A stretch of DNA of 64,000 nt, taken from NCBI GenBank assembly GCA_029881435.1, contig JAOUMR010000007.1:1-64000 (forward strand). The letters are read 5' to 3'. Positions 60,068 to 64,000 of this stretch are shown here, in pieces. The stretch is from Nitrospira sp. (GTDB taxonomy: Bacteria > Nitrospirota > Nitrospiria > Nitrospirales > Nitrospiraceae). Below the pieces are notes generated by a model. That model was not told the origin of the DNA. It made no database searches and worked only from the letters and a program-made list of their open reading frames with translations. The position numbers and the translations under genes were made by a program. How positions within the stretch are numbered: position 1 is the stretch's first letter; the number at the start of each line of letters is the position of its first letter.

Positions 60068-61288
60068 ATGAAAAAACAGATCAGAATCGACGAATTGCAG
60101 CTAGGCATGTTGGTCGAACAACTCGATCGGTCATGGCTGAGCACGCCATTTTTTCGACACAAAATGACAATCACCTCGCTCCAACAAATTGCCCAGCTGA
60201 AAGCCAGTGGCGTGCAGACACTGACGGTAAGTTTCGATCCAGCTGAGGTCGGAGAAGTATCCGTGCTGGAACAACCATGCACCGATGCTTCAGAAAGATC
60301 GGCATCGGAAGAAGCGGAATTGGGATCGCCGCTTATCACGTTTGAGGAGGAACTTCCCGAAGCCAGGCGGATCTATCAAGCTGCCAAGACGATCGTGCAG
60401 AACGCGATGCACGACACGCGGCTTGGGCGAGCCCTCAATGTCGAGGCGGTGAATTCGGTCGTGTCTGAGATGACTGAAAGTGTCCTTCGAAATCCGGACG
60501 CCTTGTCCAGCTTGTCGAGACTCAAGCGGTTCGACGAATACACCTTTTACCACTCGGTGAATACGTCACTCTTGGCCATGTCGTTGGGGAGGAGCCTCGG
60601 GTTCGACCGATCGATGTTGCATTTCGCCGGCGTCGGCACGCTGCTGCACGATATCGGCAAGATGAAGGTGCCTCTCGAAATACTGAACAAGCCCGGCCGC
60701 TTCGAGGCCCATGAAATGGAGATCATGAAACAGCATGTCCTCAGGGGAGTCGAGGTTCTGGCCAGTACAACCGGTTTGGGAGATTCCTACGTGCAGCCCG
60801 CGCTCGAGCACCACGAACGCGTGAATGGAGATGGATATCCACACAAGCGCGCGAAACAAGACATCAGTCAGTACGGCTTGATCACCGCCATCGTCGATAT
60901 CTATGACGCGATGACGAGCGATCGCTGCTACCACAAGGGGGAGCCGGCTCATCAAGCCCTCCAGCTCCTCTATCGTCTCTCACTCGAGGGCCACCTCGAT
61001 TCAACTCTCGTCCAACGATTTATCCAGGTCGTGGGAGTCTACCCCGTCGGATCGGTCGTGGAGTTGAGTACCGGAGAGATAGCCATCGTGAAACAGGTGA
61101 ACCATCATGCGCCGCTGTTGCCGGTGGTGCTCCTCGTAAAAGGCGCAGGGAATACCTTGCTCCTACGTCCGCAGGAATACGATCTCTCGTTACAAGAAGA
61201 CACATCACATCGGACCATTACGGCCATCATGACCCCTCACCAAACAGGTCTCGATCCCGCCAATTATCTGGACAAGAAAGCGGCGTAG
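60068..61288 (+). CDS. DUF3391 + HD-GYP domain protein (putative c-di-GMP phosphodiesterase)
   Basis: LLHDIGKMKVPLEILNKPGRF...HHERVNGDGYPHK, canonical HD-GYP motifs. Confidence 0.94.
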   Translation: MKKQIRIDELQLGMLVEQLDRSWLSTPFFRHKMTITSLQQIAQLKASGVQTLTVSFDPAEVGEVSVLEQPCTDASERSASEEAELGSPLITFEEELPEARRIYQAAKTIVQNAMHDTRLGRALNVEAVNSVVSEMTESVLRNPDALSSLSRLKRFDEYTFYHSVNTSLLAMSLGRSLGFDRSMLHFAGVGTLLHDIGKMKVPLEILNKPGRFEAHEMEIMKQHVLRGVEVLASTTGLGDSYVQPALEHHERVNGDGYPHKRAKQDISQYGLITAIVDIYDAMTSDRCYHKGEPAHQALQLLYRLSLEGHLDSTLVQRFIQVVGVYPVGSVVELSTGEIAIVKQVNHHAPLLPVVLLVKGAGNTLLLRPQEYDLSLQEDTSHRTITAIMTPHQTGLDPANYLDKKAA

Positions 61289-61583
61289 CGCCCTCATCAA
61301 AGGAACACATTCGTCAATCTAACCAGGCAGCTATCGCAGCACTCCTCGATCTCTCGTTCGAGATATCACCCGTATAAATGACTGTTGGCTTGTCGTCTCG
61401 ATCTCTCAAACCGACAAAACATTGACAAGTCCAACTCTCGTACACCGTCAATTTACTGAACACTCTTGGCTCCATGCACCTCCATACCTCTCAAATCATA
61501 GCATTACTAACATGTGACGATTAGGCGCAGCTCATGCTTGAACTCATTGTCAACTGTGTACGTAATCACCCGAGGAGGGATCA

Positions 61584-61757
61584 ATGGACTGTCCGAATTG
61601 TAAAGGCATGATGATGTTGGAGCGGTTCTCGGACTTCTTTCTTGTCTTATACGCCTGGAAATGCATCAATTGTGGAGCCATTATTGATCGCACGATTTCA
61701 AATAATCGCCGAAAGAGTCTGGCTGCTCAAAAATCCCAGACTGTTGGCGCGCGCTAA
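61584..61757 (+). CDS. Small zinc-ribbon protein (57 aa), MDCPNCKGMMMLERFSDFFLVLYAWKCINCGAIIDRTISNN...
   Basis: Two CxxC pairs; GAGGAGG Shine-Dalgarno 7 nt upstream; below the ORF-track cutoff. Confidence 0.82.
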   Translation: MDCPNCKGMMMLERFSDFFLVLYAWKCINCGAIIDRTISNNRRKSLAAQKSQTVGAR

Positions 61758-61864
61758 ACCGAGAACGTGGCAGCTACGGCGATAGCGACAAGGTAGTAGA
61801 TCAGCCACGCCATGGCCACATGCTGATCGGCTTTCTCAGTAGCGCCACTGAGGCGTTGGAACAC
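61754..61864 (-). CDS. Possible small membrane protein (36 aa, GTG start)
   Basis: VFQRLSGATEKADQHVAMAWLIYYLVAIAVAATFSV; starts 10 nt after the upstream gene's stop; one TM helix. Weak RBS. Confidence 0.35.
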   Translation of the reverse strand: MFQRLSGATEKADQHVAMAWLIYYLVAIAVAATFSV

Positions 61865-61873
61865 CTTTGCCGG

Positions 61874-62755
61874 CTACAACTTCTTCCTCACATCCTTCCA
61901 ATCCTTCGCCACTTTCGCTTTGCGCGGCACGTCGCCCTTCGTCGGTTCGGGCACCATGATCGCGTCAAGGCGGCGCTGCAGGAATGCTTCAGCAAAGGCT
62001 TTTGACCGACCGATTCCAATTTTCACGGTCTTCCAGCCGGCCTCCTGAAACTCGTCAATCTTGTCTCCCAGAGCTTTGGCATCAGGCGAAAGAGGCAAGA
62101 CGTAGCCCACCGGGAATTTGTGAGTCGCGAGCCATTCTCTTGCCTCCATACTGGCCTGAAATCCATCCCTTCCCTGTGCTAACGGCGCGACATAGATGAC
62201 TCGGTAATAGAACCGGGTGAGCTTTTCAAGTTCATCCGCCGCCTCGGACATTGGCTTTCCCTTGGATTCAGCACGAGGTCCAATGGCAGGCACTCGACTG
62301 GGCGGCGAGATGTCCATGAGTGACGAGAGTTCAATCGTAAGGATAGGCTGTCGTTTCTCCCACACTCCGAGATTGGCCTGGCCTTCTGTAGGATCAACCC
62401 GCGGACTCTTCCCGACTCGCACCTGAACCGGCTTGACGCCTTGCGCTTTCGGCGTATAGGTGAGGAACGCCCTTCCATCGCCACCGGTCATGGTAGTGGC
62501 AACGACGTCCCCATCGACGACCAGTTCGAGCGGCTCTCCGCCCAGCGGGGAGTTCCTCAAAAGACCCTTTCCGATCAGCTTCGCTTCGATGGTGGCCGGT
62601 TGATTCGGCGTGGTCAGCGCGTCCTTCACAAAGATCGTTGCAGCGGTCTTGTCTGCCGCATCAAGGAGAGCGTTCGTGAGGATAAGGGGAAAGAGGACAA
62701 CGAGGGAGAGAGCAATGCGAATGGTGGGGACCCTGGCCTGTGACCACACAGCCAA
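61874..62755 (-). CDS. Exported hypothetical protein with Ig-like N-terminal half and a HAD-like/unknown C-terminal half
   Basis: Signal peptide; GKPLxLVVDGDVVATTMTGGDGRAFLTYTPKAQGVKPVQV resembles a Big_1/Ig-like repeat. Confidence 0.65.
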   Translation of the reverse strand: MAVWSQARVPTIRIALSLVVLFPLILTNALLDAADKTAATIFVKDALTTPNQPATIEAKLIGKGLLRNSPLGGEPLELVVDGDVVATTMTGGDGRAFLTYTPKAQGVKPVQVRVGKSPRVDPTEGQANLGVWEKRQPILTIELSSLMDISPPSRVPAIGPRAESKGKPMSEAADELEKLTRFYYRVIYVAPLAQGRDGFQASMEAREWLATHKFPVGYVLPLSPDAKALGDKIDEFQEAGWKTVKIGIGRSKAFAEAFLQRRLDAIMVPEPTKGDVPRKAKVAKDWKDVRKKL

Positions 62756-62767
62756 TCGGTCCTTCCG

Positions 62768-63235
62768 CTAGGCTTTCAGTGCCTTGAGGACGTCGTCGGC
62801 ATGTCCGTCGACTTGCACCTTCCGAAAAATCGCTTTCACCTTCCCCTCCGTATCGATGACGAACGTGCTGCGTTCAATGCCCCAATACTTCTTACCGTAC
62901 ATATTCTTTTCCTTGTAGACCCCGTACGCTTTGGAGATCGCCGCGCTCTCATCGCTGAGCAGTGGAAACGGAAGACCGAATTTCTTGATGAACTTCTGGT
63001 GAGACTCTTTGCCGTCCAAACTCACGCCGACGATCGTGCCGCCTGCCCGTACGATCTGTGACTCGACATCACGAAAATCACAGGATTCTTTCGTGCACCC
63101 CGGCGTATCGTCCTTCGGATAGAAGTACAACACCACTTGTTTCCCCTTGAAACTATCCAGGGTCACCTTCTTCCCCTGTTGGTCCGGGATCGCAAGCTCC
63201 GGTGCCTGGTCCCCGACTGCAAGTGCTTTACTCAT
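62768..63235 (-). CDS. bcp: Thioredoxin-dependent peroxiredoxin (Bcp type)
   Basis: VVLYFYPKDDTPGCTKESCDFRD; YGKKYWGIERSTFVID. Confidence 0.95.
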   Translation of the reverse strand: MSKALAVGDQAPELAIPDQQGKKVTLDSFKGKQVVLYFYPKDDTPGCTKESCDFRDVESQIVRAGGTIVGVSLDGKESHQKFIKKFGLPFPLLSDESAAISKAYGVYKEKNMYGKKYWGIERSTFVIDTEGKVKAIFRKVQVDGHADDVLKALKA

Positions 63236-63256
63236 AGATCCATCCTTCCTAAGGGA

Positions 63257-63712
63257 TTAATAGCCACCGGGCGTACCGGTACCGAACGACGATCGACGCG
63301 GTGAATAGGGTTGAAGCTTGGCCTTGTTCTTGTTTTCTGGGTTTCCATACGGCGAAAGCGCCGGCGAGTCCCAAATGATCTTATCTCCGGGAGCCAAATC
63401 AGCCGCTTCCAAGAAATGCCGGCGAGCGACTTCCGTATTTCCGAGCGCATTCAACGCCAGCGCATAGTTATAATGGGCCTGACCGGATTGCGGCGCTGCG
63501 GCAACCGCTTCCTCAAAATAGTGCTTTGCTTCCTCGAATTGTTGAGTCTGATAGGCCTGCGTCCCCTGTTCCGTCAGCACCATCGCATGAGGTCTCACTT
63601 CACCCTCCAGGACGAGCGGTACGAGAGGCTTGCGCTTGTGCGAACAGGCCGTGGTCCCGACGAGCGCCAGCACGACACCTAGGATCAGGAGCTGTTGAAG
63701 GGTCTGTTTCAT
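63257..63712 (-). CDS. TPR-containing lipoprotein
   Basis: Lipobox LVGTTACS; TPR AHYNYALALNALGNTEVARRHFLEAADLAPGD. Confidence 0.8.
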   Translation of the reverse strand: MKQTLQQLLILGVVLALVGTTACSHKRKPLVPLVLEGEVRPHAMVLTEQGTQAYQTQQFEEAKHYFEEAVAAAPQSGQAHYNYALALNALGNTEVARRHFLEAADLAPGDKIIWDSPALSPYGNPENKNKAKLQPYSPRRSSFGTGTPGGY

Positions 63713-63730
63713 GCGAAACTACCTCTGCCG

Positions 63731-63970
63731 TTAAGATTTTGTATGCTTGCGCGTTTCTTCCTCAAACGTCTTCCGGTACAGCACGTCCCACTCAGCACTC
63801 CCCTCGACAATGCCTCGTGAGTACGATGCCAGCTTGGCCCTTACGTTCCGGTCGATCTCCTGCTCCTGCGCCAACTCGACGCCCAGCACTCGCTTGATCT
63901 CCTTCAGAATGCGCTCATCGGAGCTCTTGACTGTCGTTCCGGCGTGTTGCTTCACGGCCGTCAGAATCAC
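63731..63970 (-). CDS. DUF507-like/hypothetical small protein
   Basis: 79 aa ORF in series with the upstream TPR gene; domain assignment uncertain. Confidence 0.55.
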   Translation of the reverse strand: MILTAVKQHAGTTVKSSDERILKEIKRVLGVELAQEQEIDRNVRAKLASYSRGIVEGSAEWDVLYRKTFEEETRKHTKS

Positions 63971-64000
63971 ATGCGAGAGATGACTGACTTTATCTTCGCT

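Noticed and set aside
1-64000. CRISPR arrays, rRNA genes, prophage structural genes, known multi-gene defence operons
   Set aside because: No regularly spaced repeats, rRNA-like segments, phage structural genes or defence clusters were recognised by reading.

Overview
This window looks like a core-chromosome segment of a Nitrospira-like (Nitrospirota) bacterium; the lineage is inferred from protein character, not from a search. Most of it is compact housekeeping operons: deoB/deoC, mltG-ruvX-alaS-recX-recA, accC-accB-efp-aroQ, coaBC-rpoZ-gmk-yicC-nth-hflX-tsaD, clpC, nadK, tatC, rimI-tsaB, radA and bcp. Several small accessory patches interrupt this. (1) At the left edge, a canonical group II intron domain V and putative domain VI are followed directly by the in-frame 3' part of an IS3-family transposase, so an intron appears to sit inside an IS element. 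(2) A remnant zone at about 12.5-15.1 kb holds an orphan DUF433 antitoxin-like gene, a truncated P-loop ATPase, the last 49 aa of an IntI/Xer-like tyrosine recombinase (absent from the ORF track) and a Phd/RelE-type toxin-antitoxin operon with a perfect 16-bp palindrome in its promoter region. (3) A non-dcw mraZ locus sits between an excisionase-like HTH gene and a RusA-type resolvase. (4) Three short genes missing from the supplied ORF track (37 aa and 33 aa membrane peptides, and a 57 aa zinc ribbon) are supported by Shine-Dalgarno sites or terminators. (5) A chlorite-dismutase-family protein has sequence features closer to HemQ/ChdC than to a true chlorite dismutase. I found no CRISPR array and no clear multi-gene defence system. 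The strongest unusual signal is the nested intron/IS junction.
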